Below are positions 44,291-55,360 of a DNA stretch of 64,000 nt, one piece after another. Made by a program: the position numbers and the translations under genes. The notes under the pieces were generated by a model. That model was not told where the DNA came from. It made no database searches and saw nothing but the letters and a program-made list of their open reading frames with translations. Source of the stretch: Euclidia mi (taxonomy: Eukaryota > Arthropoda > Insecta > Lepidoptera > Erebidae); NCBI GenBank assembly GCA_944739405.2, contig OX123196.2, positions 55,342,196 through 55,406,195 on the forward strand, given 5' to 3'. Positions within the stretch are counted from its first letter, which is position 1, and the number at the start of each line of letters is the position of its first letter.

Positions 44291-45210
44291 ATTTCCTTTA
44301 ATGTCACACCATAACAACGTACAATTATCATGTTACATACATATGAATATAACCTGTTATAAGTAAGTTGATAGGCACGTAGGCATAATACTCTTATTAA
44401 TACGGTTATACATTACACAGATTCAAATACAATTTCAAGCAAAACCCACATAAAAAAATAACTAATAATAGATTACAACAATGAGAGAGGCATTCAGCGT
44501 TGCGTCGTTCGTGCCGTAGCCGCGACACGATTTGCTGGTTTTCAGTAGTATTAAAAAAATATATATACCTAGTTTTTAACAGCTACCATTAGCAACGGCG
44601 TACTGCAACTGTAGATTTGAGAAGTAAAAGAGATGATACCTCAACTGCGTAGTTACTTAGTACCTACCTATTTGAGTGTCGCCGTTTTCCAGTAGATACT
44701 TAGTTATAATGATCGAAATGGACACAAGTTCAGTTGCACTTAAGGTGTGTAGAGCAAGGCATACCCACTTTACCCGTGCTTGCAATTATTTATTTTCTTA
44801 AAACTGCATCTTCGCTTACCTTTTAGATGATGGAGCATTGTTCAAATTTAGGTTCAATACGTTTATAAGTTCTCTAAAGTTTCTTCACTGCGCTTAGTTT
44901 TACGCTGAGGATTTTTTTGACGCTTCATAGTTTTATTGCCTCTTTTGATTCATTAGTTTAGGATAGTTTAGTTTTTTAAGTAGTTTAATTTTATTGTAAT
45001 ACATGTCATAAGAATGTATATAATTACGCAATAAATTCCAACGGTACTACACGTTTTGTAAGTTTCAGATACATGGCGAAACACCAGGTCACTCCGTATT
45101 AGCGTTCACTTTAACCTTAAGGTAGAGCCATGGGAGGTGGGAGTCAGGCTCATTATTTCAACATATGCAAAGTCATATAAGGACTTGGTGTTCTAGTTGC
45201 CTGTTACTTA
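44291..45210. other. Intergenic, nothing recognised
   Basis: No supported feature. Confidence 0.4.
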
Positions 45211-45571
45211 AAACCACTTTCGCAAAATGCAACAGTTGCTAAATGCCCTATAAGCAAAAAGCCACATTAGCAAAATGCCACACTAGTAAAATGCCATACT
45301 AGCAAAATGCCACTTTAGCAAAATGTCATAACTACTAACAAAATAACCCTGTACCCAAAAATAGGAGCCATGCGAAGAAGGGCTCCGTCAACTCAGACTT
45401 TTGAACTGATTTACAAACTGTGTCTGAAATGTGGCATTATGCGAAAATGGCATTTTGCTTACGAGGCGTTTTGCTAATGCGACGTTTTGCTAATGTGTCA
45501 TTTTAAGAATGTGGCAACTTGAGATCATGACATTTTGCGAAATTTTATTTTGTCATTTTGCGAATGTGGCG
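45211..45571. repeat. Head-to-head 17-bp minisatellite
   Basis: The left block (45211-45330) has about seven degenerate units of the type TAGCAAAATGCCACTTT. The right block (45424-45571) has about seven units in reverse (GTGGCATTTTGCTAA). A 93-bp centre separates them. The whole can fold on itself, which fits a foldback-type mobile element or a duplicated minisatellite. Confidence 0.75.
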
Positions 45572-46097
45572 TTGTGCGCCTAATCCTTTGTGACGAGTAG
45601 CCACAATAATGAAGACCTCAACTCGTGTGTCTTGCAAGGCATGGCGACATTTCTTACTATCGCACATAGGTATACACAACTGGCTTCACTTTGTCCTTGG
45701 AGCGAGAGGCAGAGTCATCTCCGGTTTTTTATATTCATCTAAGGTATACACGCGTGTATTTTTTTAGGTCTTGCTTGTTTGTGCATAGCTGTGCATTGCG
45801 GCCGATCGCAGCCGCGCGCAATTGATCTCAAGCTGGGTCGACTATCCGCCTAGTTCAATATTCTATTTTTCAATGGATTACAGATGCAAATTTGACATAA
45901 GTTTCATACTAAATGAGTATGTCAAATATGTTTATATAATTTCTAAGTCATGGAGAGATCATGAATATAGCGTTACTAAACCAGCCTAGACCGGCCGTGA
46001 AACGAGTAAAAGTGCTTAAGGCGCTGTCCTAAGCGACTGTTTTGGTAAATGAGGGGGTGAAGCAGGGGAGGTGAAGGGAGCTTAGCTCCGTCTACTA
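45572..46097. other. Intergenic, nothing recognised
   Basis: No supported feature. Confidence 0.4.
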
Positions 46098-46918
46098 GTA
46101 ATGGTCGTTATTACAATAACAGTTATCGTAATGCATTATTTGAGCGTAATGAATAATGAGTTATTGCATACTGTGTTATCCTGTTATCATTATAAACTGT
46201 TATCGTGCTAAAATGACAACAGGATCGGTAAGAGTAGGCATGCAATATGCACAACACGAGTGTGTGAGAGAGATGACGATAGGCGCACGTGCAGTCTCGC
46301 GACTATCCCAGCGCCAACCTTACGGCATTATAATCTTTCACGAAACGTAATAAAGGTCATACTTGCTTAAGTTATTTTTGGGAATCTTATTATTTTAGTT
46401 ATACTGTTATTGTTATGGCTTGTGAAGTTGTCACTGTTGTATGTTGTCGTTGTCAGTAACCGATTAGCAGACTGAGTAATCGCGTAAATTCGCATCGATT
46501 TTTTTTTGTTACGCGAGCGAAAGTAAATTATAGACAATATTGTGTGATTGTGTGTTTGAGTGGACACAAGTTATTGTAAATAAAGGACTTTGCGTAGGTA
46601 ATTTACACAGTGAACTGTGAAGCGAGTTCTTTTCTGTAAATATCTATATTTTATATTTACATTCATACTAACAACATAATATATGCTGTCGTCTATAGCA
46701 TATATGTTGTTAGTATGTGTATATAAGTACGCGAGCGAAACCGCAGACAACAGCTAGTATACATATTTAATGTATATATTGGACCAATGCTTTCTTTAGT
46801 GTTACATTTTGTGAAACAATAACAGGATAACGACAACAGTTTACAATAACAGTTATTACATAATAACGCAACAGGATAATTCATTATTGCAAAACAACCG
46901 TTATTGCCATTACTACCG
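46098..46918. repeat. Inverted GTTATTGC-rich element
   Basis: The left side (CTACTAGTAATGGTCGTTAT, ACAATAACAGTTATCGTAAT) and the right side (TAACAGTTATTACATAATAA, ACCGTTATTGCCATTACTAC) are roughly inverted copies with many GTTATTG and CAATAAC words. The core (46200-46660) is unrelated. It is probably a decayed foldback or Helitron-related unit; see the CTAG end inside. Confidence 0.5.
46664..46757 (+). repeat. Hairpin and possible Helitron 3' terminus
   Basis: CATACTAACAACAT faces ATGTTGTTAGTATG around AATATATGCT and AGCATAT (arms about 21 bp with a 3-nt bulge, 46664-46687 and 46697-46717). Then GCGAGCGAAACCGCAGACAA is followed by CAGCTAGT. A stem followed by CTAG fits a Helitron 3' end of a second subfamily. 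Confidence 0.5.
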
Positions 46919-47284
46919 TCTACTGCGGGGCGCCCCCCTTCATCCTCGTCGCGTGCGGCCGTATTCTGGCGACATCCGTATTCCAATATTTCAAAATCGC
47001 AAGCAAAACGTTTTAGCATATTGAATTGGGATACTGATATTAAAATTTATATTACATACATCAATCTGTTTGTACAATATAGGCATAGCGCAATTTTTGT
47101 TCTCAGTGCAGCCATGAGCAAAACTGGTTTACATTAGACGTTATAGGTATTAATAGTTGACGAAAGACGGTAAATACCTACGTGCCGTAAGATGATAAAA
47201 ATAATTAAGTCAGTTCCATGTATGGAGAGGCCATTATTATGTTTGTTTTGTCTTTGTATAAAAATAGTGAAGCAGTTCATAGAA

Positions 47285-47420
47285 TCATCATCATCAGCCT
47301 TTAAAAGTCCACTGCTGGACTAGGCCTCTCCTTTGTAAGGAGGAATTGGCCTACTATACCACGCTGGCCAAACGGGTTGGTATACGGTTTGTATCAAGTT
47401 TTCCTTCTCTTACAGTTCAT
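47285..47420 (-). repeat. Interspersed repeat F
   Basis: CATCATCATCAGCC, GTCCACTGCTGGACTAGGCC, TATACCACGCTGGCC and GTTTTCCTTCTCTTACAGT are shared with 9946-10180 and 57790-58030. The copy stops at ACAGT, short of the other two. Confidence 0.75.
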
Positions 47421-47479
47421 AGAATACCTACATCTAATTCCATTCCTGCCAGTTTTCAAATCTGTTTTGCAATAAATTG

Positions 47480-47575
47480 GCTGTGACATACGGGCGGACA
47501 GACAGACAGACATTGCAAATCTATAAGGGTTCCGTTTTTACAATTTTTGGCTAGGGTACCCTAAAAAACACAATA
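47480..47575. repeat. Interspersed repeat L
   Basis: ATAAGGGTTCCGTTTTTAC with GGCTAGGGTACCCTAAAAAA resembles the end of a common lepidopteran mobile element, and the (CAGA)n before it is a small microsatellite. Single copy here. Confidence 0.4.
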
Positions 47576-47689
47576 CTACTCTACTAAGCGCAAAAGCCGT
47601 ATCTCAACTAAAGCGAGTTACGTTAATTGAAGTTTAGTAAAAGTTGATTTCTTTTATTTATTTATGGATGTTTATTGTTATTATAGGTA

Positions 47690-47945
47690 TAATTATTATG
47701 GTAAAGGTTTCTAAATACGTCGCCGTTTTTAGGGGTTGTGAGTGATTGGAGAGGGAGGAGGGGAGGTCTTGAAACCCCTCTCACCATTTTCATTTGCCGG
47801 AAGTAGTTGGTTTCCTCTGAAAAAAAAAAACTCCAAGCATCGGTGTGTATGGCACTGCCAACTTCCACATTCATCATACTAGTTTAATAAACTAAGGTTG
47901 ACGGAGCCCTGTCAAGGGCTCCTATTTTCGGATTAAGGGTCAAAA
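47690..47945 (+). repeat. Repeat matching the interior of the hAT at 12221
   Basis: AATACGTCGCCGTTTTTAGG, TGTGAGTGATTGG, ATCGGTGTGTATGGCACTGC and the block around TTGACGGAGC match 12330-12595 in the same orientation. The hAT ends are missing here, so the shared part may be a separate older repeat that the hAT element carries. Confidence 0.75.
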
Positions 47946-48441
47946 GAGAACCTAATATAACCTATTTAGTTACTTATTACAGTCGCACCTAACCCTAGGC
48001 ACTCGAAAGCAATGACGCACAAATTTGACATTAGCTGTCAATATGATCATTCCAAGATGGCAGTTTTGCGTTTCGTTTCACGTTTTTCACATAAAACCTA
48101 ACAATGACATTTGTAAAACTGTACTAAAGTATAAAAACTACGTTCCGTTTTGCATAATTGCCGAAGTATTTATGAAATTTTGGAAATTGTTTAAAAATAT
48201 TGAGACCCAACTCCGGCAGCCAAAAATACTTTTAGGGGATTAAAACGAACTCCCTTAAGCCCTTAGAAAATTATAGAATTAGAATTTGAGTTACTGCTTT
48301 TTCGTTTGCTCTCCCCATACATGTTTGTATGGAAAAATATAAAAAAATTATTTCGCTTCAAATATGTGTTGTTTCAAAGAAAATAAATATTAAAAGATAT
48401 TTATTTATATTCATTTATCATTTATTAACAAAATACAGAAT
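47946..48441. other. Intergenic, nothing recognised
   Basis: No supported feature upstream (in plus sense) of the YqaJ pseudogene; it would be the 3' flank of that gene. Confidence 0.4.
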
Positions 48442-49440
48442 TTACAGCTCATCAAAAGTTAGCTGTCTGCTACAACCCGGCAGGTTTTCTTTATTCTCAT
48501 CTAATGTTAAAGGCAGTGAGTGAGGTGATAAGGCTTCAATACTTATTATTTGCTGTTGTTCACGAGGCACAGTTTCATTTACTTTCCTTTTACAGCTTGG
48601 TATTGTAGAAATTTCAAGCACTTATGAAACATTTTCCTCTCCGTGATCTCGCAATGCCATCCCTTGAGCTTGACGAGAATCAACAATTTCAGGCAACTGC
48701 CAATTCATATAAAACGCCACAAGCTTTTCTTCTCCCAGAAAACATCATCTCTTTCTATAATTTATTTTTTTAGTGGTATACTTTCGCCACTCCACACAGC
48801 AAATAAACAATTTTGTTTGCGTGTAACGTGGCGTTGCCCCTGAATTTGGTAATAACAATTACAATATTTGTTTAGACTAGTCAGTTCACTTTTTTATCAA
48901 GTTTCCATATTTGTATTTTATTTGCTCTTATACTATTCTCCAGGCTATTCTTATAGGCAACTATAGAACATTAAATTTCCACAATTGTGTTTGGACCTAT
49001 TAATCCATCTGGCGTGGCACCAATAAACGGATAATCCACAAGGCTCGATTGTTACATTTTCTTGCTTCGCCAGTTGTTGCAAAGGCAGTTGTTCATTTAA
49101 GATTCCATGCGCAACTGATTTTACATTGCAAATATTTTATTTGTACAAAATATTTTTTATTAAGTTGGCTTTACTGCTGTTATCTCTTCTTTTTACCACT
49201 ATACCAAAATTTCAATCTGTCAACATATTCTTACGCAATTCGAACCAGTCACTGCTATCCCTCTTGCAAGTTTTGCTTATCACTACGGAATGTGAGTCAA
49301 ATTTGTTAAAAAAATTGTTTGGCATTTCTTGGCTAGCTCTTGAAAAGATCGTGTTAGGAATGACTGCAGTCAAATGTGTGTAAGACGTTGCAGAACTGTT
49401 ATCTTTAACTTCACTGTAATTACAATAAAGATAATTAGTT
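48442..49440 (-). pseudogene. Decayed YqaJ-type exonuclease/recombinase domain gene
   Basis: The minus strand reads, in nearly continuous frames, the landmarks of a YqaJ (lambda-exonuclease-like PD-(D/E)XK nuclease) domain as found in many insect transposon-linked proteins. In order these are DWFELRKNMLT then a stop (49212-49214) where the family has AS, NFG; VAHGILNEQ; IEPCGL; YPFIGATPDGLIG with the catalytic Asp (about 49000-49030); IVEI followed by a TAA stop at 48971-48973 exactly where the catalytic Lys of E-x-K belongs, then C; YYQIQGQ and FAVWSG; RDDVFWEKK; NWQLPEIVDSRQAQGMA. The last frame ends at a stop at 48442. At least three stops and three frameshifts make it dead. It likely came from a DNA transposon or a domesticated relative; the family in this lineage is not certain. 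Confidence 0.72.
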
Positions 49441-49539
49441 ACGTACTTTATTATTAAAAAAGTACTATATCTTGTGTTATAGCAAACAGAGAAGTCACCT
49501 TCTTACTTATAAATGATTGATTTTAGAAATTAATAAAAA

Positions 49540-49830
49540 TTATTTTTAAATAAAAAAAAGCCAACTTCAAAAAACACTAAGGAACTAAAAAACAAAAAAT
49601 AATTGGTTTTGGACCAAACATTTTTGGAGTCGGTTTTGGCTCTACACATTTTTATATAACTTTCGTTGTTGATAGAATAGGTAGTTTGTAATTTAGTAAC
49701 TTTTGCGTAAGGGCTTGACACCGAATTCAAAAATGTTTGCTCCAAAACCAATTATTTTTTGTTTTTTAGTTCCTTAGTGTTTTTTGAAGTTGGTTTTTTT
49801 TTATTTAAAAATAATTTTTATTTTTTGCTT
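49540..49830. repeat. Inverted repeat, about 85-bp arms
   Basis: The left arm AAAATTATTTTTAAATAAAA, then CTTCAAAAAACACTAAGGAA and ACAAAAAATAATTGGTTTTG, recurs inverted at about 49735-49823. The spacer is about 115 bp. The arm starts with CCAACTTCAAAAAA, and the right flank at 51007-51022 has TTTTTTGAAGTCGGTT, suggesting both belong to one larger lepidopteran element. Confidence 0.75.
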
Positions 49831-49989
49831 TTTAGTGGTATACTAATAAAAAATAGTAATAGGTGGTACATAGGATAGTGTAGGTGGTACATGATGGGGA
49901 GGCCTTCCTTACGTGCCTCAATTCTGAAATGTAGACCTGTACCTTTCTGGCAATTTCAAGTATTTTTTGTTTTCAACTAAATAGCCTAA

Positions 49990-50780
49990 ACACGTTCGTT
50001 TCAGTTCCATCATCAGATCTCGGAAATCATCCAATACCAAAGACAAAATAAACGAGCCTAAACACACTGATATTGCGTTATTGTATTACAAAGATCCCAT
50101 GGCCACCTTCCTGCTCCATCATCAGAGTTTGGTAAACATTCAGCACTATAGTCCATGTAAAGACGAATCCAAAGAGCCCAAACTCAATGGCATTGCGTTT
50201 TTTATTACAAAGATGCCATGGCCACCTTTCTGCTCCATCGTCAGACCCTGGAAAACATCCAGTACCAAAGTCCATGTGAAGACCAACAAACGACCCTAAA
50301 CTCGATGATATTGGGTTACCTTCCAGCTCTATCATTAGACCATGAAAATCATCCAGCATCAAAGTCTATGTAAAGACGACTCAAACGAGCCCAAACTCGA
50401 TGGGATTGCGTAATTGTATTACAAATATCCCATGGCTACCTTCCTGCTCCATCATCAGAGTTTGATGAACATTCAGCACTAAAGTCCATGTAAAGACGAA
50501 TAAAACGAGCCCAAGCCCAATGGGATTGCGTCTTTGTATTACAAACATCCCATGGCAACATTCCTGGTCCATCATCAGACCCTGCAAAACATCCAGTACC
50601 AAAGTCCAGTGTAGAGACGAATCAAACGACCTTAACCTCGATGAGATTGGGTTATTGTATCACAAAGATCTCTTGGTTACCTTCCAACTCTATCATCAGA
50701 CCATGGAAATCATCTAGCATCAAAGTCCATGTAAAAGACGACTCAAACAAGCCCAAACTCGACGGCATTGGGTTGTTAGG
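49990..50780. repeat. 118-bp minisatellite with trimer higher-order pattern
   Basis: Six full units of about 118 bp plus one partial. They fall into three types by the text after CATCAGA: type A GTTTG.T.AACATTCAGCAC, type B CCCTG.AAAACATCCAGTACC, type C CCATG.AAATCAT.C.GCATC. The order is (C) A B C A B C: A at about 50100 and 50433, B at 50218 and 50550, C at 50330 and 50690. The first full C unit lacks about 20 bp. The common core ATCCCATGG..ACCTTCC is in most units. Confidence 0.8.
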
Positions 50781-51025
50781 GTCAAATCGCTTCAAGTGTG
50801 CTTATAAAATTTGAAGAGTTCCTTCAATTTCTCAGGATTCCATGTACAGATCCTGACCTGATGATCATGGGCCATGGGCATGACCAACTAGGAGGTATAC
50901 TCTTTCAATCAAAACAAGAATTTTCGAAATCGGTCCAGGCGTCTTAGAGAAATCGGTGAACATACATAAAAAAAAAAGATTCCGACGAATTGTAAACCTC
51001 CTCCTTTTTTTGAAGTCGGTTTAAA
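50781..51025. repeat. Flank of the minisatellite element
   Basis: ATGACCAACTAGGAGGTATA, CTCTTTCAATCAAAAC, AATTTTCGAAATCGGTCCAG and CCTCCTTTTTTTGAAGTCGG form the end block of a dispersed lepidopteran element. It is probably the right end of the unit that begins near 49540. Confidence 0.6.
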
Positions 51026-52379
51026 AGATATTAAATGTACTGAGACATACCAAATAGTTTATGAATAATCAAAGTTTTACCCGGTGTACCTAAATAGGTT
51101 TATGTTCACAACACAAGAATACAACATTCGTTACCGCTTGTGTGTGGAATGCGGAGCGCCATATTAGCGCTGTTTATTGTTCACCGTGGCGGCATCTTAG
51201 CGCTCCAGGCGATCTGACAAGCTAATGAATTTGCAATAAAGGTTCATAAAATGATTCGATTTTATGTTATTACTCTTTAAAAAATTGAAAATTGTGGCAA
51301 CTATGTATTGTGAGAATAATTTATATAATTATATAATGCATAATCGATAATTTATAACATAGTTAGTCATAAAAGACTCTTATGAAAATAATTTGTGTAA
51401 AAATGTTACATATTTCATAATCCATGGCCATGGATGAATTTCTATTTTATTACGACGCTTTCTTGTACAAATCCTTCGTAGAACTTCATTTCTCTAATTG
51501 TCCATATTTTATTCTTCTAATGATATATTTATAAGCACAGAAACAATAACACATTAAACGCAGTAAAGAGTATAAACTTAGTTCCTAATTATATGAGCCC
51601 ATAGTTACATAAAAAGCCTATTTGATTCTAAGTATTCAGTCTATAACATAAAACATGGAATTACGAACTCAAATCGGCGTATTATAATAACAAACAGGTT
51701 TACTTAAAATTTCGTGCAGCGGAGACGCAAGCGACATGACCTATCTCTCACAGGGCTCATAGCCGAATGATGAGGTCTGGGCGGGGCGTAAACTAGCAAC
51801 TGACACTCAGTACACCGCTTATGCTAATAAGGTTTAAATTGCTGAAGCGTTTGATATTGATGGGATCTACCGAGCGTCAAAATCATAGACGTTTGGCAGA
51901 TTTTATTTAATTTTACAAAATATACACGTGCCTATAATATGAAAATAAATAGGGTAATTCTTTAGTTCATTAGATTTCCTACAATATTATCAAATAAAAT
52001 ATGACAGCTTACGATCAAAATATTGCAAACAGTGAGACGAAAGATTATTTTCTGCCTCGATTTTGTGATTTTTTTACCGTGATTCTATTTTACATACATG
52101 AAAAATTCTTTCAAAAGTCTTTCGTTCAGACTTTTGACTTTAAGCTCTAGTTTTTGCTAGTTTGTAATATGTACCGTTATGGCTAGGTGCGCGACGAAAA
52201 ATTAGGTGTTTCACGGCTTCTGAGGTATAACAGCGCCTTAAGACCCCGCAGTGTGTTGTTCACGTATTTCTATTGGTTGTAATAAACCCAGCTGCGCTCC
52301 TCTGCTCTGCAGACAGACAGTGTAAAGGTCGCCTTATACCTACTGACTGTCTTACTTTATTTGAGCTTGATAGGTTGTA
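51026..52379. other. Intergenic, nothing recognised
   Basis: About 1.35 kb without a supported feature. Confidence 0.4.
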
Positions 52380-52700
52380 GTTTTTTTATTTTTATTTATG
52401 TCAATAGGCGGCAAACGAGCAGACGGATTGCCTGATGGTAAGCAATTACCGCCGCCCATGGACACAAGCAACACCACAGGAGTCACAAGTGCGTTGCCGC
52501 CCCTTGGGGTTGGGAATGCGGATAGGATGAGGAGTAGGATGAGAGAGAAGGAATAGGGGATAGGGCCTCCGGCACTCTCACTCACCGAATGAAACACAAC
52601 AGTTTAGGTACCGTTACTTTACGTCGATTTTCTGTGAGAGGGTAGTACTTCCCCGATCGAGCCGGCCCATTCATGCTGAAATCAGCAAGGCTCTACTACC
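52380..52700 (-). repeat. Interspersed repeats H and K
   Basis: At 52380-52610 repeat H is inverted relative to 30020-30230 (GCAAACGAGCAGACGGATTG, CACCGCC-like region, GGAGTCACAAGTGCGTTGCC). At 52615-52700 part of repeat K (inverted to 39045) follows: GAGCCGGCCCATTCATGCTG. Confidence 0.6.
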
Positions 52701-52740
52701 TGTAAAAAGTATCGGGTAATCAATAAAAGTCCAAAATTAT

Positions 52741-54798
52741 ACATCATCATATTTTATTGAAGTGACAGATGCTTATAATAATAACTCGTAATTACCATCT
52801 TAGGATTGCACGTTTTTCTTTGGGAACGTTAACATAATTATTTTAAAAGTTTTATACAATATTTACAAAGGTTTACATACAATAACATACAATTTATTTA
52901 AAATCTTGACAAGAAGATTAAAATACATTTTGTTTAAATATTTTAACCTCTCGTATGCTGGGTTACCAGACATATAAATCTATTGTGTCTCGTGCAGATC
53001 TGCTCTTAAGCATAGGAAAGGTTAAATATTTACATTTATTACCAATTTAAACGATAGAATAAAATAACATTAAATTTTGTGAGTGCGTAAATAAATTTTA
53101 ACAAGTATAACTTTTTGACAATAATCTTTACCTAATTATGAAGTATAATTGCAAAGATTAAGATAAAATAAAAAAATATAATTTTATTTTATTATTAAAA
53201 CATATTTATAATTATTTAGTCAATTAGTTCGGTAGGTTGATTACAATATATGTACCTATTAGAATGGCTAATGGTCTACGGAGTACTTAGTAGGTATACA
53301 TAGATTGTCCTTAAAATATATTTTTTAAAGAATGCAACTTTAGTCCGAAGATATTTCTAATTATGTAATTTTTCTATTTGATTTGTTTAAGATCGTCAAC
53401 AGTTATTCTCAATCCACCAAATAATTAAATTAAAAGTCATAATATTTTTCATGAATTTAGGTACAGAACAGATATTTATTTTAAATTACAAAGATAGTTT
53501 ATACCTACGTGCTTTATATAAGTTTACAGCCATAAAAATAGACAACATTTTTTGTACATTTTTATACTAAATACTTATAATAAATCAGCTAAATATTTTA
53601 CATAATTCGATTTGATTTTATTTAATTAAAAATTATAATAATGTGAATATGATATTGATATGCGAGTATTTTTCTAGTTTAATTAAAATCTAATGTTTAT
53701 TAAGACTTTAGTTTAATGATACAATAACATCATTGTGAGACAATAATTGTTAGGAATGACACTTTGGAATAATGATATTTAATATCTATTGCAGTTGCCA
53801 TAAAGTGAGTCCTAAATCATGCTTTCCAACTTGAAATTGGAATACTATATATTACATTTTTAATTAAGATTTATCTTTTTTGATAAATTACAACTTGGAA
53901 TGATGTTAGAAAACGAATTAAAAAAAACTGGAATAAATTTTTAAGATGAAAGTTTAAATAAATTGTTACTTAAAATAAATTGGTCGTGTTTAAATAAAAT
54001 TACTGGTAAAATAACTTTGGAATGATTCCATCAGTCCATTAAATTATACTTTGTGACTTTACAATAATTATTAGGTGCCTAAATTAAGGTATTATTTGTG
54101 TTATAAGTAATTAAATTATGCTCTTTGGGTTTTCCAGAAATGCAATGGCATTTCGTACTAAATGTTTTTAAAAGCCACGTTTAGTGCAAGTGACGTGCCT
54201 ACAAAAATAATTATATTTTATTTTAATAGCAACACAAGCACAGGTAGCTCGCAAATGAACATTTTGAGATCAAAAACTCACATTTCCTAAGCGTTTACAA
54301 CATGCCTAAATATTAACTAGATAGATTTCGGTAGATAGATTTCGGTGACAGTTTAGAGCATTTAAATACACTGCCATGTCTGTAAGATTATCACTTCTAT
54401 GACATAATATTCGACCCTTTTAGGTCAAGGTATTCGTACCTCAAAACTACGCATATGGTAACACATCCTAATGTTTAGTATACTATGGTATTTTAGCTTG
54501 AATACAGTGATGTGATTCAAAACTATGGTATAAGAAAACTTAATTCGAATATGTAATAAGTATAAGCACTGTTAAATAAACTTTTAATCATCGTAATTAA
54601 TCTGAAAAGTAATGTTAATTTCAGTGGACATTAATAGTAAGTAAATATTTTAACGTTCTTTAAAAATGGTGTTAATTGTGAAGTAAATAAATTTTAATAT
54701 CATTTTTTTCTACCATTAGTTTAGACCACATCACTAAACTTGTTCATCTTTGGTGTGAAGCCTCAGCGCCAGGCGGTTGGCGCGAAGGCGGTTGAAGT
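52741..54798 (-). other. sens: Probable 3'UTR of the senseless-family gene
   Basis: Directly after the stop codon the minus strand runs 2 kb through very AT-rich DNA free of the SINEs that fill the rest of the window, as is usual for a transcribed, regulated 3'UTR. Candidate poly(A) signals AATAAA occur on the minus strand in several places; the last before repeat-bearing DNA is in TCAATAAAATATGATG (about 52745-52760). The 3' end is inferred, not shown. Several TTTAAATAAA and ATTTA-like AU-rich words could support rapid mRNA turnover. Confidence 0.45.
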
Positions 54799-54893
54799 TC
54801 AGGATGGCAGCGGCTGTAGAGGGGGTACTGCGGTGCTCATGTGCGCTCTGAAGTCGGGGTGCTGGCGGAGATCCGGGTGAGGGGGACGGAGAT
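54799..54893 (-). CDS. sens: Senseless/Gfi-1 family zinc-finger protein, last coding exon
   Basis: The acceptor is a polypyrimidine run ending CTCCCCTAG just before 54893. The exon enters in phase 1 (completing an Asp codon with the G from the previous exon) and encodes DLRPPHPDLRQHPDF, then RAHMSTAVPP and LQPLPS before the TGA at 54799-54801. This is a proline- and histidine-rich tail beyond the zinc fingers, a part that varies between species in this family. It is joined to 55361-55624 by a 467-bp intron whose donor is ATAG|GTAAGT. The phase match across the intron and the good splice sites support it; the residues themselves are not diagnostic. Confidence 0.8.
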
Positions 54894-55360
54894 CTAGGGG
54901 AGAAGAGATGAGGTTAGTAAAGGCAATAAGAAAAGACTAAGAATATAAACTATGATCATGTTACTTTTCTCCGATAAGGACTAAACAGGTTTTTCAATCT
55001 TGCGTAATTTGTACACATAAAATATTTGTGTAACGTGTCTCAATTGGATAATTAATCGTCAATAAAAGGGAAAATGTCTGCCAACCCGCACTTGACCAGC
55101 GTGCTGAGCTACGGCCTTGTTCTTCTCATATTGATAAGGGACCCATGCCCAGTATTGGGACAGTTTATCTATTCATCCACAGTTCTTACTTACTTAATAT
55201 AAAAAATTAACAATACATCGGCCATATTAACTTGGAGATCTTGAAAATTTTAATTGATTAGCTGTCTAAAATTGTTGTTATGCTTAGGTACCCTATCTTG
55301 ATTTATTCTTCATATTAAAAAGAACTAACATGTAGTTCTTTTAAGCATGGATGGACTTAC
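54894..55360 (-). other. Last intron of the senseless-family gene
   Basis: 467 bp between donor GTAAGT (55360-55355) and acceptor CTAG (about 54897-54894). It contains a plus-oriented SINE family B fragment at about 55075-55170 (GTCTGCCAACCCGCACTTGA, CCAGTATTGGGACAGTTTA). Confidence 0.75.

Noticed and set aside
45211..45571. CRISPR-like array
   Set aside because: Units are degenerate, inverted around a centre and lack uniform spacers; the setting is an animal genome.
50078..50602. Frames of 73-94 codons with repeated GLVLFVFTWTLVLNV-like residues
   Set aside because: They are readings through the 118-bp minisatellite, which has no stop in some frames; repetition of residues follows from the repeat.
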